Positions 9,541 to 18,699 of a DNA stretch of 64,000 nt are shown piece after piece (position 1 is the stretch's first letter; every line of letters starts with the position of its first letter). Source of the DNA: Micavibrio aeruginosavorus EPB (GTDB lineage: Bacteria; Pseudomonadota; Alphaproteobacteria; Micavibrionales; Micavibrionaceae); the NCBI RefSeq assembly GCF_000348745.1, contig NC_020812.1:2117444-2181443 (forward strand). The letters are read 5' to 3'. Both the position numbers and the translations under genes were made by a program. The notes beneath the pieces are model-generated. The model saw nothing but the letters and a program-made list of their open reading frames with translations, was not told where the DNA came from and did no database searches.

Positions 9541-10434
9541 CTAGACGAAGCTCTTCAAGGCGATCAGCAACGCCGCGCAGCCCACCACCCCCAGCCCGGA
9601 CCAGATATCGCCGTTATTCCGGCGCCCAATCGCGGCATAAACCGCCAGAATAATGACCGCATCCAGCAATTTGACCGCCGGGACATAGGCCGGGTTATCC
9701 GCCGCATAATAGGCATAAAGACTGAGCAGCACCGCCGCCGCCATGACCGCACCGATCAGCAACCCGCCCCGCATCGTCGATGGCGCAAAAAAGACCCCCG
9801 CTGCGATGGGGCGACGGATCAGGCCATAGGTGCCCAGCAGCGTGATCATCATCAAACCTTCAACAAAAACATAGGCATAGGGCCCCTGCTCAATCGCCGC
9901 ATTCTGGGTGGTCAGTTTGGCCAGCAGCGGGCCAATCGACGCCGCAAACAGCACGAACCACACCGCCCGCAACGCCCCCATCGACACCGGGCATTTGCGC
10001 AGATTGCTGGCACAAAAGGCCCACAGCGCCATGACCACCGCAATCCCCGCAAAGACCCACGGTTGACCCAGATAGGTGTGCAGCAAATCCGGGTCAATCA
10101 CGAACCAGAGCAGAAAACTGATCAGGATGGAGGACGGCAAAACCCGGCTGACCGCCCCGGCCCCGGCCTGCGGAATCCCACGAAAAAACACCACATCACT
10201 GATTGACCACAGCACCGCCCCGATCCCCAGAAAGAGATAGAACAAAGGCTGGGTCGGCAATCCGTTGATCAGGACGAAGGGCAAAGTGACGCAGACACAG
10301 GCAATTTTGCACCAGATGGCCAGGGCATAGCCATCCACCCGCAGCCGTTCCTGCAACAGCATCAAAACCGCCGACAAAATTGCTGCGCCGCAACCAAAAA
10401 GAACCCAAGCGGGCATAAGAAAGGGGAAAGCCAT
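9541..10434 (-). CDS. EamA/DMT-like multi-pass membrane transporter
   Basis: 297 residues with about ten hydrophobic helices in two halves, the size and pattern of the drug/metabolite transporter superfamily. GAVLWSISDVVFFRGI resembles the end of the first EamA repeat. The substrate cannot be inferred. The start is uncertain: neither the ATG at 10434 nor the one at 10416 has a clear ribosome-binding site. It stands alone on the minus strand, divergent from the sensor-chemoreceptor pair. Orphan membrane proteins of other families with a similar helix count remain possible. Confidence 0.65.
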   Translation of the reverse strand: MAFPFLMPAWVLFGCGAAILSAVLMLLQERLRVDGYALAIWCKIACVCVTLPFVLINGLPTQPLFYLFLGIGAVLWSISDVVFFRGIPQAGAGAVSRVLPSSILISFLLWFVIDPDLLHTYLGQPWVFAGIAVVMALWAFCASNLRKCPVSMGALRAVWFVLFAASIGPLLAKLTTQNAAIEQGPYAYVFVEGLMMITLLGTYGLIRRPIAAGVFFAPSTMRGGLLIGAVMAAAVLLSLYAYYAADNPAYVPAVKLLDAVIILAVYAAIGRRNNGDIWSGLGVVGCAALLIALKSFV

Positions 10435-10615
10435 AATGCGCCGGAACCGCCCACCAAAAGATCTTTAAGAACAAGGCATTATACAGAATAAAGCCCAAGC
10501 CGGAAACCAAAAATAAAGGCTTCCTATGGGACAATCTCAATACATGCCTCAGGGAGAAATGATACTATCTTATTCCTGAGTACCCAACCTGCGTAGTGAG
10601 TGAAGGTTACACCGA

Positions 10616-11410
10616 ATGTCGCACCCCCGTTTGCATCTCCCCCTTATTGCCGGATTGTTTGCCGTGTCTGGCCTGTTCCTGACCACGGCCCTGCCAGCCC
10701 ATGCGGACACCCCGACCAGCGCGCTGGTGTCCGAGGACTTGATCAGTGAAATCCACGATTTCATCGACCGCGACATTGTCCGCCTGTCCATCCTGAATCA
10801 GAACCAGAAATACAGCGATCTGGACCCCGCCGCGATCACCGCCCTGGACCAGCAATGGGTGGCCGAGTTGAAGGCGGATGAAAAGCCGCTGGTCGCCGCG
10901 ACATTGTCCAACCCGCTCTCCACCTATCTGACCCGGGTTCAGGCCCATTCCTCCGGGCTGTACACCGAAATTTTCGTGATGGACAAAAACGGCCTGAATG
11001 TCGGGCAGAGCAACCTGTCCTCGGATTTCTGGCAGGGGGATGAAGGCAAATTCCAAAAAACCTACCCCGTCGGCCCCACCGCCGTGTTCGTCGATGACGC
11101 CGAATTTAATGACGAAACCCTGACATGGAACGCGCAGGTCAATCTGGCCATCGCCGATGAAACCGGAAGCACCGCCATTGGTGCCGTCACCGTTGAGGTG
11201 AACCTGACCGAACTGCAACGCCGCATGAACGCGCGCAAGGATGTGAAGAAGGCAGAGGCGCCAGAAGCCAAAGCACCTGTCGCAGAGCCTGTAGCCGAAC
11301 CTGTGGCAGCAGCCGCGCCAGAACCTGAAGAAGCCCCCGCCGCCGAACAGGCCCCCACAACCAATGCCGACGCAAACAACACCCCGGCCGCAGAATCGAC
11401 AGGTGAGTAA
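10616..11410 (+). CDS. Periplasmic PDC/Cache-like sensor protein
   Basis: 264 residues. A signal peptide (1-30, ending PAHA) has no second membrane segment. The middle (about 35-205) reads like a periplasmic PDC/Cache fold, with the segments [20 protein letters not shown] and [20 protein letters not shown]. The tail (about 212-264) is Pro/Ala/Glu-rich and probably disordered. AAGG lies 9 bases before the ATG. The stop codon is 2 bases before the next start, and the downstream ribosome-binding site lies inside this gene, so it is translationally coupled to a chemoreceptor. I infer that it presents a ligand or signal to that receptor. Confidence 0.7.
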   Translation: MSHPRLHLPLIAGLFAVSGLFLTTALPAHADTPTSALVSEDLISEIHDFIDRDIVRLSILNQNQKYSDLDPAAITALDQQWVAELKADEKPLVAATLSNPLSTYLTRVQAHSSGLYTEIFVMDKNGLNVGQSNLSSDFWQGDEGKFQKTYPVGPTAVFVDDAEFNDETLTWNAQVNLAIADETGSTAIGAVTVEVNLTELQRRMNARKDVKKAEAPEAKAPVAEPVAEPVAAAAPEPEEAPAAEQAPTTNADANNTPAAESTGE

Positions 11411-11412
11411 TC

Positions 11413-13095
11413 ATGTTTAAAAATATGTCGTTACAGAAAAAATTGCTTCTGGGTATGGGCTTCACAATGCTGATCAGTATTGCGGTCGGTGCCTATATTC
11501 TGATCAGCGTGCTGAGCCTGCAGAAAAACCTGGAATACGTCGAATCCGTCAACAAGGTGCAGGAAGAAGTCTACGCGCTGGAACGCGATCTGGCCGAAGT
11601 CAGAACATCCCTGGCCGACTTCCTGAACTCCGGCGATCTGGCCAAGCGTGACTTGTACCTCAAGGAACAGGCCCAGCTGGAAACGGAGAAAGCCGACACG
11701 CTCGCCCTGCTGAAAACCATTGGCGGCGATTACGCCACCAAGGGTGAGACAATCTATGCGGATCTTGCGGAATGGAAAGACACCATTGTCGCCAAACAGT
11801 TGGATTACATGACCCGGCCCGACACCGTGGACTTGGCTCGCCTGATTCAAGCATCCGAAGAAAACGCGACGATCCAGCGTAATCTGACTGAACATTTGAA
11901 CGCCATCAACACGCCGCTGACCCAACTGTTACAGGACAGCGCACAATCGCAACGCCGTGTCATGGCAACAACGCGCATTGTGGTGATTGTTGGTGCCATC
12001 CTGATGTTCGCCGCCACTGTGGCCGTGTCCATCTTCCTGGTCCAGATGATCAGCAAACCGCTGGCCCGTCTGGTCGGCGTGACCAATCGCCTGGTGCAGA
12101 AACAATGGGATGTATCCGTCACCGACACCGACCGCAAGGACGAGGTGGGACAGATGGCGTCCGCCCTGTTGCTGTTCCGTGACAACGGGCTGGAGAATGA
12201 AAAGCTTCAGGAGCAACAGCGCAAGGAGGACGAAGCCCGCCTGCAACGCGCGCAGAAGATCGAGGCGCTGGTCGCCCGTTTCCGCGACGATTCCGCCACA
12301 ACCACCAGCGCGCTGGAACAGGCCACGGCGGATATGCAATCGGCATCCGACATGATGTCGCGCATCGCATCCAAAACCATGGATTTATCATCCCGCGTGA
12401 CCGAGGCCGCCAGCGAAACCGGCACCAACGTCCAGAGCGTGTCCGCCGCGACCGAGGAATTGACCGCGTCCATCAACGAAATCAGCGTCCAGCTGAACAA
12501 AACCAGCCAGCAATCGGTTGACGTTCAACGCGCCGCCGAAACCGCAGTGACGCAAATGAGGACACTGGAAGAAACCGCCAACGCCGTTGGTAACGTTATC
12601 CAGATCATTTCGGAGATTGCCGAGCAAACCAACCTGCTGGCCCTGAACGCCACGATCGAATCCGCCCGCGCCGGGGAATCCGGCAAGGGCTTCGCCGTGG
12701 TCGCCAACGAAGTCAAAACGCTGGCCAGCGAAACCGCCAAAGCGACGGAGAAAGTGCGCGAACAGATTGAGAGCATGCAGGCCCAGGCCCAGGATGCTGT
12801 CAGCATGATCGACAACATTTCCACCGTGATTGAGGACCTGACCGCCGCGTCCGCCTCCATCGCCGCCGCGATGGAAGAACAAAGCAGCGCCACGCAGGAA
12901 ATTTCCCGCAGCGTCGCCAACGCCGCCATCGGCACCGAAGATGTGGTCCGCAACATCACCGAGGTCAACGCCTCAACCGAAGAAACCGGCACCACCTCCA
13001 GCAAGGTGCGCGACGTCTCCGAAGAACTGTCCCAACGCTCGGAAAGCCTGAAAAAGAGCATTCAGACGTTTATTGAGTCGATCAAGACGGCGTAG
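11413..13095 (+). CDS. Methyl-accepting chemotaxis protein
   Basis: 560 residues. TM1 is about 12-34, followed by a helical periplasmic domain (about 35-190), TM2 about 191-213, HAMP about 214-267, then a long coiled-coil signalling domain. The conserved hairpin tip [20 protein letters not shown] lies at about 401-420. It should form trimers of dimers that control CheA through CheW. Methylation-type Q/E pairs ([12 protein letters not shown]) flank the tip. It is cotranscribed with the PDC-like periplasmic protein just upstream, and a strong terminator follows. Confidence 0.95.
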   Translation: MFKNMSLQKKLLLGMGFTMLISIAVGAYILISVLSLQKNLEYVESVNKVQEEVYALERDLAEVRTSLADFLNSGDLAKRDLYLKEQAQLETEKADTLALLKTIGGDYATKGETIYADLAEWKDTIVAKQLDYMTRPDTVDLARLIQASEENATIQRNLTEHLNAINTPLTQLLQDSAQSQRRVMATTRIVVIVGAILMFAATVAVSIFLVQMISKPLARLVGVTNRLVQKQWDVSVTDTDRKDEVGQMASALLLFRDNGLENEKLQEQQRKEDEARLQRAQKIEALVARFRDDSATTTSALEQATADMQSASDMMSRIASKTMDLSSRVTEAASETGTNVQSVSAATEELTASINEISVQLNKTSQQSVDVQRAAETAVTQMRTLEETANAVGNVIQIISEIAEQTNLLALNATIESARAGESGKGFAVVANEVKTLASETAKATEKVREQIESMQAQAQDAVSMIDNISTVIEDLTAASASIAAAMEEQSSATQEISRSVANAAIGTEDVVRNITEVNASTEETGTTSSKVRDVSEELSQRSESLKKSIQTFIESIKTA

Positions 13096-13108
13096 GACTG
13101 GACTAAAT

Positions 13109-13155
13109 GAACAAATAAAAAACCCTCCCGATTTGGGAGGGTTTTTTATTTGTTC
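13109..13155 (+). terminator. Long terminator hairpin after the chemoreceptor
   Basis: A perfect 21-bp inverted repeat (13109-13129 with 13135-13155), loop GATTT, with CCCTCCC/GGGAGGG at the core and A/T-rich ends. It is unusually long for a simple terminator and works equally well on either strand. Confidence 0.88.
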
Positions 13156-13276
13156 CCTGCACTGCCGGTCATGATTTTGGCCCACCAATAAAAGTCCGAT
13201 TGCATATTTAACAATTGCAATTCAATATAGCCACGATATAACAACCAAAGGTATTTACTTAAGAAAGAAACGGCCA

Positions 13277-13732
13277 ATGAAACTCACAATCATCCAGACC
13301 CTCATCATTGCCGTTGTATTATCAGGATGCGTTACAGCCCGACCGCCCATGACAGACCAACAGATCGCAGAGGTAAACGATGCGGCATTATGTTCATTAT
13401 CCAATACAGAGAACGACATAAGAATTGACGCCGAGATAATGTCAAGGAAACTGGATTGCGATCCAGCCTCCCTTGTTTGTGCTGCCAAGGGGCTCAAAAA
13501 AGGAACATCAAAATTCGCGCAATGCAGAAAAGAAAAGGCTGCCGAAAATAAACTTCAAGCCCAGAAGCGCGCAAACCCAGCCTTCGGATATTGCTTTGAT
13601 AGTGGTTTTGAAATTGGCAGCCAGGCTATGGCAACTTGTATGGCGGCTTGGAGCGATCGTGAACAAAAAGCCAAGCCCGTACATACAAGCTGTAGCACAA
13701 GAAAGAACTCCGTCCATTGCACCACTTATTAG
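13277..13732 (+). CDS. Small cysteine-rich lipoprotein, function unknown
   Basis: 151 residues with a lipoprotein signal peptide: hydrophobic 4-16, lipobox LSGC with Cys18. The mature part has several more cysteines (near 39, 61, 68, 83 and 101, and in the C-terminal TSCSTRKNSVHC), suggesting disulfides in the periplasm. No family is recognised. The ribosome-binding site is weak. It is just outside the left end of the integrative element and is more AT-rich than the chemoreceptor gene before it. Confidence 0.6.
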   Translation: MKLTIIQTLIIAVVLSGCVTARPPMTDQQIAEVNDAALCSLSNTENDIRIDAEIMSRKLDCDPASLVCAAKGLKKGTSKFAQCRKEKAAENKLQAQKRANPAFGYCFDSGFEIGSQAMATCMAAWSDREQKAKPVHTSCSTRKNSVHCTTY

Positions 13733-13834
13733 CCTGCATGAATTGAAACGAGGAGATAACTTTCGAAAAGAGGATTCTCTTCTTTAGCAATCCAGAATTT
13801 GGGGCCAATAAAACCAAATCCGATGCAAGATTGC

Positions 13835-13860
13835 GGATAAATTGGAGGGTGAAGGGAATC
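13835..13860. repeat. Left attachment-site repeat (attL) of the tRNA-Gly element
   Basis: GGATAAATTGGA followed by GGGTGAAGGGAATC. The last 14 bases are identical to the acceptor/T-arm portion of tRNA-Gly at 24876-24889, and the preceding bases match with one substitution and a 2-base gap. This is the displaced 3' end of the tRNA gene expected at the far end of an element integrated there. Confidence 0.75.
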
Positions 13861-13980
13861 ACATTAAAAATCTAAGGCTTTGATTTGAATCAGTTTTGCC
13901 CTATGTGAACTTGTCACCCACCCCCATTTATGCCCCCAGCGTGATAAATCACCCGTAAACAGGGACGGACAGAAGTGAAC

Positions 13981-14364
13981 CTACATGGAATTTGCTTCGC
14001 TGCCAACATTGAAGGTGAGCGCACTTAATTCACGGCCCTGCATACCAATCATAACGCTCCCCATCTGGGTGTAGGTGTGCTTGATTTCCGAGGATTCGGT
14101 GAGTTTGCCGTGTACCGTATCCTGAATTTCTTTAATGGCCGAAATATCGCCGGAGAGAGCCTTCTTGATTAAAGCTAGAGCAATCGCCTCCTCGACGGTG
14201 ATCTTACCTTCAAGTTCAAAGGGAATATCCGAAGGGTTGTCTCTAAGACTGAGAGCAAGATAACGCTTAAGGATGGTGGAACGATTCAACGAACCCTTTG
14301 GCTTTCCCGCAGGATTCCCCGACTGCCCAGCTTGCCAAGGCGTTAAGTTTTCAGAATGTTTCAC
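13981..14364 (-). CDS. DUF5681-like protein
   Basis: 127 residues from the GTG at 14364, chosen because GAGG sits 5 bases upstream; an ATG at 14418 would add 18 poorly conserved residues. The N terminus FKPG-like block reads TPWQAGQSGNPAGKPKGSLNRSTILKRY, the DUF5681 signature seen in proteins encoded by phages and genomic islands, sometimes near small terminase genes. The rest is helical. The function is unknown. It is the leftmost gene inside the element, converging on attL. Confidence 0.6.
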   Translation of the reverse strand: MKHSENLTPWQAGQSGNPAGKPKGSLNRSTILKRYLALSLRDNPSDIPFELEGKITVEEAIALALIKKALSGDISAIKEIQDTVHGKLTESSEIKHTYTQMGSVMIGMQGRELSALTFNVGSEANSM

Positions 14365-14489
14365 TGTTTCCTCACTGTATATACTTATTATACAATTTGT
14401 CCCATTGCTGACCATCATTAATAGTCAAATAATCATTTCTCTGACCTTCCATAAAAAAATTTTAGGCCCGTCCCAAGAAAGGCTCACTC

Positions 14490-15908
14490 ATGCACCCACT
14501 GAAACCTGATGAACAAAGTAAAAAATGGATAGGTCGATTCTCAGTACAAGAGCGACCGGACGTATATGGTCATTTGTTTTTTACAGCCGACGAGGGCATC
14601 AGAACGGAACTCTTCTATGATACAAAAGAAGAAAAAACTCCTCACATTCCACTGAATGGCATGATCGACTGCATATCAGGAGTTACAGAAGGATCAGATA
14701 AAGTAACATTGATCAATTGCTTTGAAGGAGGATCGATACAACGGGGAGGCCTGAATCAATTCAATTTACATGTTAATTATCTTTTATGGGGGCAACATGT
14801 CACAGACCTAAACAAACCATTATTCAAATTATTTTCTTTCAGCTCTCAATCTTTCCACGCATTCATATCTCCTGAAAATATCCGAGTGCACCACAATCAT
14901 AAGAATGACCGGCTTAGCGTTAAGTATGTAAAACCTAGGAATAAGATATACGAATGTGAAAATCTGGGAACCTTAGAAATTGATATTGGTATTCGGCAAT
15001 TCTATTTGGGAGAATTATCCGATGGAAGTTATCCACTTAAAGAAGAAGCAAGATTAGAAATTAACTTTAAAAAGAAAAAGTCACTTAATGAAATAATAGC
15101 TATCGCAAAAACTCTCGATCTTTTTTTCTCAATTACCTCCGGAAAATTTATGGCTATGCCAAGAATATCTCTTGGGAAAAATGACCTCAAAGAACTTTCC
15201 GAAGGGAAAATTCATGAGAACTTTGCCGATCTCCTTTTGACAATGGATTGGTACAAGCCTCAAGAATTCTCGCATTGGAGAGATAATACTCTTGTGTTCT
15301 ATGAGGTATCTAGAAATTGGGGAAAAATTATTTCTAAGCTAATACAAGAGTCAGATATTTTGATCAGGCCAATGGGGCTATATGCTGCCGCAACAGCGAG
15401 AAACCTAGATATAGAAACAAGGTTTTTATATCTAATTCAGGCTATAGAAGGGTTTCATCGTCGGATTTATGAGACCGAAATTATATCTAAAAGCGATTTT
15501 AAAGAATCTAAGAACAACCTATTAGCTACTGCAAAAAAAATTAAATCAAAATCCGCTCAAGATCTTTTTGTTAGAAAAATATCCGGATTAAGAAACGATC
15601 CCTCATTAAATCAAAGGATACAGCATCTCTTTGGAAATCTTCCAAAAGAGGTTGCATTCTGTAAGCCTGAATATGCCCCTAAAATAGTTAAAATTAGAGA
15701 TACGCTATCGCATAATCTAGAAAGTAAATTTGATAACCATGCCTACCAAGAATGTGCTTCTTACAGCGATCTCTTGCAAAGGCTGTTTGAGCTTAGTTTG
15801 CTAAAGTATCTAGGAGTTACCAACAACACTCTTAAAAAGATATATGATAGAAACTGGAAAATTAGATACGTTAATAAAACCATAACAGAAATTTTAAAAG
15901 AAAAATAA
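14490..15908 (+). CDS. ApeA-like HEPN abortive-infection protein
   Basis: 472 residues in two parts. The N-terminal half is beta-rich (about 10-230) and resembles the ApeA N-terminal domain (LLWGQHVTDLNKPLFKLFSF). The C-terminal half is all-helical HEPN, with FLYLIQAIEGFHRRIYE and the RX4H ribonuclease motif RDTLSH (about 403-408). HEPN RNases of this kind cleave cellular RNA on phage sensing. AAGG lies 7 bases before the ATG. It is strongly AT-rich relative to the core genome, with few GC-rich third positions, consistent with transfer. Family assignment rests on motifs and architecture only. Confidence 0.7.
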   Translation: MHPLKPDEQSKKWIGRFSVQERPDVYGHLFFTADEGIRTELFYDTKEEKTPHIPLNGMIDCISGVTEGSDKVTLINCFEGGSIQRGGLNQFNLHVNYLLWGQHVTDLNKPLFKLFSFSSQSFHAFISPENIRVHHNHKNDRLSVKYVKPRNKIYECENLGTLEIDIGIRQFYLGELSDGSYPLKEEARLEINFKKKKSLNEIIAIAKTLDLFFSITSGKFMAMPRISLGKNDLKELSEGKIHENFADLLLTMDWYKPQEFSHWRDNTLVFYEVSRNWGKIISKLIQESDILIRPMGLYAAATARNLDIETRFLYLIQAIEGFHRRIYETEIISKSDFKESKNNLLATAKKIKSKSAQDLFVRKISGLRNDPSLNQRIQHLFGNLPKEVAFCKPEYAPKIVKIRDTLSHNLESKFDNHAYQECASYSDLLQRLFELSLLKYLGVTNNTLKKIYDRNWKIRYVNKTITEILKEK

Positions 15909-15971
15909 AAGATCGGGTCAAAAATACGTTTATAGAGCACCCAAGCCTACGGCTCTTTACAAAACTATCTA

Positions 15972-17807
15972 TTATTCACTCTCTTCCTGATTAGTCAGCC
16001 TTTCTATTTTTTCCAAGTAAGCCATTAATCTGAAATTATTGAGTTCTGATTCTTGGCTCAATTTTTTTACGACAGGAATAAGCTTTTCTTGAACATGCCG
16101 ATGCTGAGTAACACAACCTGATATGGATGGCCTTTCCGATAAGAAAATCTCCATAAACCCTCGGAGTTGCCGTGATTCCTCAGAGGTTCTAAGAAACGCC
16201 TCAAAATCCCCCTCTTCAAAGCGAGATAATATTTCGTAATCTCCTTCAGTAAGCCTATATTCTGGACATCTTTCTGCCGCCTCCTTGATTCGATCAATTC
16301 GATCAACGGTAGAAAGTATTTCGGCAATCTCTTTATTGTAGAGCTCGTTATGAGCTTCATTAATTGAGGCGCTCAATTCGGCATCCAAGACACCGGAAAA
16401 ATATATATCTACATCACGCAAGCGCAGAAATGCTGAATTTTTTGTACGAGCCAATTCAACATAGATACTTACTAAATCAGTTGCGGCTTCGTTCTCATTG
16501 AGCTTTCTTAAAATGCTTACATACTGATTTAAATGCCCAATCGAAGGAAAAAGATTAGTGCTTTTTTCTATGCTTTCCTTCATAACCGCAATCAACTCAT
16601 CGGTATTATTTTCAAAGCCATCCCATAGAACATCACCCACCTTGCTGTGCAAATGAGATGCTTCGTTCTTTAGTTTAATTTTTTCCGCATCCTCTTTTGT
16701 TCGTTTCAAAAGGGTAGAGAGGTTATCTTTGTTTAAAAACCCCTTCTTAACATATTCTCCAAAAATTTGATCAAGGTCGTCTGCTCCATTCCAATCATAT
16801 TGGGCTTTCAAACGAGAAAAACTTTCCACCCAGTTTTTATCAATCTTTTCGTCAGAATTTCTCTCCGAAGCGAGATAATCAATCATAGAGAACTGACGTG
16901 TATCCGTTTCTAAAGCCTCCTCTAAGCTTGGCCATCCCTCTGGCCTAGAGAAATATAAAACAGTAAAAAGACTTATAGAATTAATCGCATTTTTATAATA
17001 ATCATCATCTCCTGAACCCCCTAAAAGCTCACTTAGCTTATCCAAATAGTTTTTAATTTTTTGGATAGTGCGAACATTCTCAACATCCATGGATATTATG
17101 CACTTTTCGATATACTCGTAATGAGCGGTATCTTCTGGGAAGACCAGTCTTACAAGATCACGACATTCCGGCTTATAATGCAGCTCTATATCTACAACTT
17201 TTTCTCTATGCTTCTCATATTCCGGCTTTCTCTCCCCTGCAATATTTTCGTCATTAACAATGATCACAACTTTGCATTTTTTTTGCTCTTTTAATAATGA
17301 TACGAGGCCATAGATATCTTTGATATCCAACTCCCTTCCTGCCCGCTCTAGATCATCAATACAAATGAGCTGATCTCTAACTGAAAACCACCCAACACGC
17401 CATAAATCCAGACCGCTGCCCACAAAGGGTATATCTCCAAAACTTTTTATGAACTTATTCAGCTTACCAAAGGAGGCTTTTAAATAATTTAGCCCGTGGC
17501 CTTCCACAATCTGATTAAGATTGCTAGAAAGTGTTTCTAAATTAATTTCTTGATATGTATGCGAAATCGGCACCGATTGTTCAAATATCAGCGCCTTCAA
17601 CTCATCTAAAGAGTTACAACCAAACAAAGAAACATAAGAATACTGCTTATGAGGAATAAAATTTCCTTCATTCTCCTGCGCCGCTTTTTCTAGCCATCTC
17701 GACCAAGCATATGTTTTTCCTATTCCCCATGCCCCCTTGATGACTAAAACTTTGGGTTCCTTCGCCCCCAAAAACTCAATCACAGCCTCTTCAATTGCCT
17801 CAATCAT
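15972..17807 (-). CDS. KAP-family P-loop NTPase
   Basis: 611 residues. Walker A GAWGIGKT is at 25-32 and Walker B LICIDDLER at about 146-154, followed by the insert typical of KAP proteins. The C-terminal 300 residues are helical with no clear membrane span. KAP NTPases are STAND-like ATPases linked with membranes and are common in defence islands; a phage-responsive role is inferred, not shown. AGGGG is 7 bases before the ATG. It converges with the ApeA-like gene (63 bases apart) and diverges from the structured non-coding region at 17891. Confidence 0.75.
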   Translation of the reverse strand: MIEAIEEAVIEFLGAKEPKVLVIKGAWGIGKTYAWSRWLEKAAQENEGNFIPHKQYSYVSLFGCNSLDELKALIFEQSVPISHTYQEINLETLSSNLNQIVEGHGLNYLKASFGKLNKFIKSFGDIPFVGSGLDLWRVGWFSVRDQLICIDDLERAGRELDIKDIYGLVSLLKEQKKCKVVIIVNDENIAGERKPEYEKHREKVVDIELHYKPECRDLVRLVFPEDTAHYEYIEKCIISMDVENVRTIQKIKNYLDKLSELLGGSGDDDYYKNAINSISLFTVLYFSRPEGWPSLEEALETDTRQFSMIDYLASERNSDEKIDKNWVESFSRLKAQYDWNGADDLDQIFGEYVKKGFLNKDNLSTLLKRTKEDAEKIKLKNEASHLHSKVGDVLWDGFENNTDELIAVMKESIEKSTNLFPSIGHLNQYVSILRKLNENEAATDLVSIYVELARTKNSAFLRLRDVDIYFSGVLDAELSASINEAHNELYNKEIAEILSTVDRIDRIKEAAERCPEYRLTEGDYEILSRFEEGDFEAFLRTSEESRQLRGFMEIFLSERPSISGCVTQHRHVQEKLIPVVKKLSQESELNNFRLMAYLEKIERLTNQEESE

Positions 17808-17890
17808 CGGATATCCCCTCTAAATGAAGAGATAACTTTAATTGAAATCACTTCATTTTTCAGCCAATATCTTCTTGGTTTGTTCTCTTT

Positions 17891-18075
17891 GGAATGAACT
17901 GGGGCTTTTCATCCCCGTTACTAGCGGCAAAGACACTGCCGGAAATGTGTCGTCACTCAGCTTTGACTGGGTGGCGATGTCATGTCCAACGCGCAAGCTA
18001 AAAGCATCGCGCCGTTTCTAGTAAGCGGATGAAAACACCCAGTCACCAGAGCAGGACAAGCTCTGGTGATTTTTC
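17891..18075 (+). ncRNA. Candidate structured non-coding RNA with its own terminator
   Basis: No gene lies in 17808-18095, yet on the plus strand a textbook terminator (18043-18074) has no coding sequence upstream. The stretch before it is full of pairing. There is a 10-bp stem CGTCACTCAG/CTGGGTGGCG with a 6-base loop (17951-17976). Long interrupted inverted repeats TTTTCATCC..TTACTAG..CGGC (17906-17929) and its complement (18012-18034) also occur, as does GGCGATG pairing with CATCGC. GACTGGGTG can alternatively pair with CACCCAGTC next to the terminator, which suggests a switch. The outermost GGAATGAA (17891) matches TTCATTCC (18073). The family is not recognised. Confidence 0.5.
18043..18074 (+). 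terminator. Orphan terminator ending the candidate ncRNA
   Basis: A perfect 10-bp stem TCACCAGAGC / GCTCTGGTGA, 7-base loop, then TTTTT. It precedes the next ATG by 21 bases. It could end a free small RNA or attenuate the two membrane-protein genes downstream. Confidence 0.75.
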
Positions 18076-18095
18076 ATTCCGGAAGAAAAAAACAT

Positions 18096-18461
18096 ATGAA
18101 GCTAGAAATACTAAAGAAGCTAAATTGGGGGCATTTAACTGTCGTTAGCCTATTCTTTTTATTCCCCATCTATGGCGCGGCTAAAGGGACGATGAGCCAT
18201 GATAGCGGCTATCTTCTTCTACTAAATTTTCTCGCAATTCTTTTCTTGGTTCTGCTCTTAATAGGTATATGGAGCCTACCCGCGCTTATTCTCTTTGGCC
18301 TTTACAGGCTTAAAGGACTGACTGCCGAGGATATTCCGGATCGCTTCCTATATATATCCTGTTTTATAGGGTTTTTCTTATGTCTATATGCCGGAGTTTT
18401 CTTTTCGGATTTATACGAAGCTTTTCAATCAGCGGCATTGGAGATTATCTATGAACACTAA
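18096..18461 (+). CDS. Small multi-pass membrane protein, unknown
   Basis: 121 residues from the ATG at 18096, preferred over an upstream frame because GGAAG precedes it. There are three or four hydrophobic helices (LTVVSLFFLFPIYGA; YLLLLNFLAILFLVLLLIGIW; FLYISCFIGFFLCLYAGVFF) and few charges. No family is recognised. It starts immediately after the orphan terminator and overlaps the next gene by 11 bases, so the two are cotranscribed. It is AT-rich like the rest of the element. It could be an effector of the adjacent defence genes or a satellite membrane protein. Confidence 0.6.
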   Translation: MKLEILKKLNWGHLTVVSLFFLFPIYGAAKGTMSHDSGYLLLLNFLAILFLVLLLIGIWSLPALILFGLYRLKGLTAEDIPDRFLYISCFIGFFLCLYAGVFFSDLYEAFQSAALEIIYEH

Positions 18462-18645
18462 AGCAATAAAAAAAGGGGTTTTTGCTGTAATTCTTGTCCT
18501 TGTCTACCTCGGCTTCTTTATCTGGCAACAAAGCGTTCATTTAGGCGCATTGCCCTTAGTAGCTGTCACTGTTTTTTGGACATGGATATTTTACAAAGTT
18601 ACAGGAATGGACTTCGGTTTCTTTTCCGAGGAGAAAGAAAAATGA
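18451..18645 (+). CDS. Small two-helix membrane protein, unknown
   Basis: 64 residues from the ATG at 18451, with GGAG 7 bases upstream inside the preceding gene. Two hydrophobic segments (GVFAVILVLVYLGFFIW; LGALPLVAVTVFWTWIFY) are followed by a short charged tail FSEEKEK. No family is recognised. Size and topology resemble holins or toxin-like membrane proteins, but nothing specific supports that. It overlaps the gene before it, so the two are probably made together. Confidence 0.6.
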   Translation: MNTKAIKKGVFAVILVLVYLGFFIWQQSVHLGALPLVAVTVFWTWIFYKVTGMDFGFFSEEKEK

Positions 18646-18699
18646 TATCCGGACAACAGACACCCCTCTAGGGGCGTGTCTTGTCTGTCCATCCTCGGT

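Noticed and set aside
17891-18080. The structured region as a retron msr-msd.
   Set aside because: No reverse transcriptase gene is nearby, and the flanking inverted repeats do not match the a1/a2 arrangement with a branching G.
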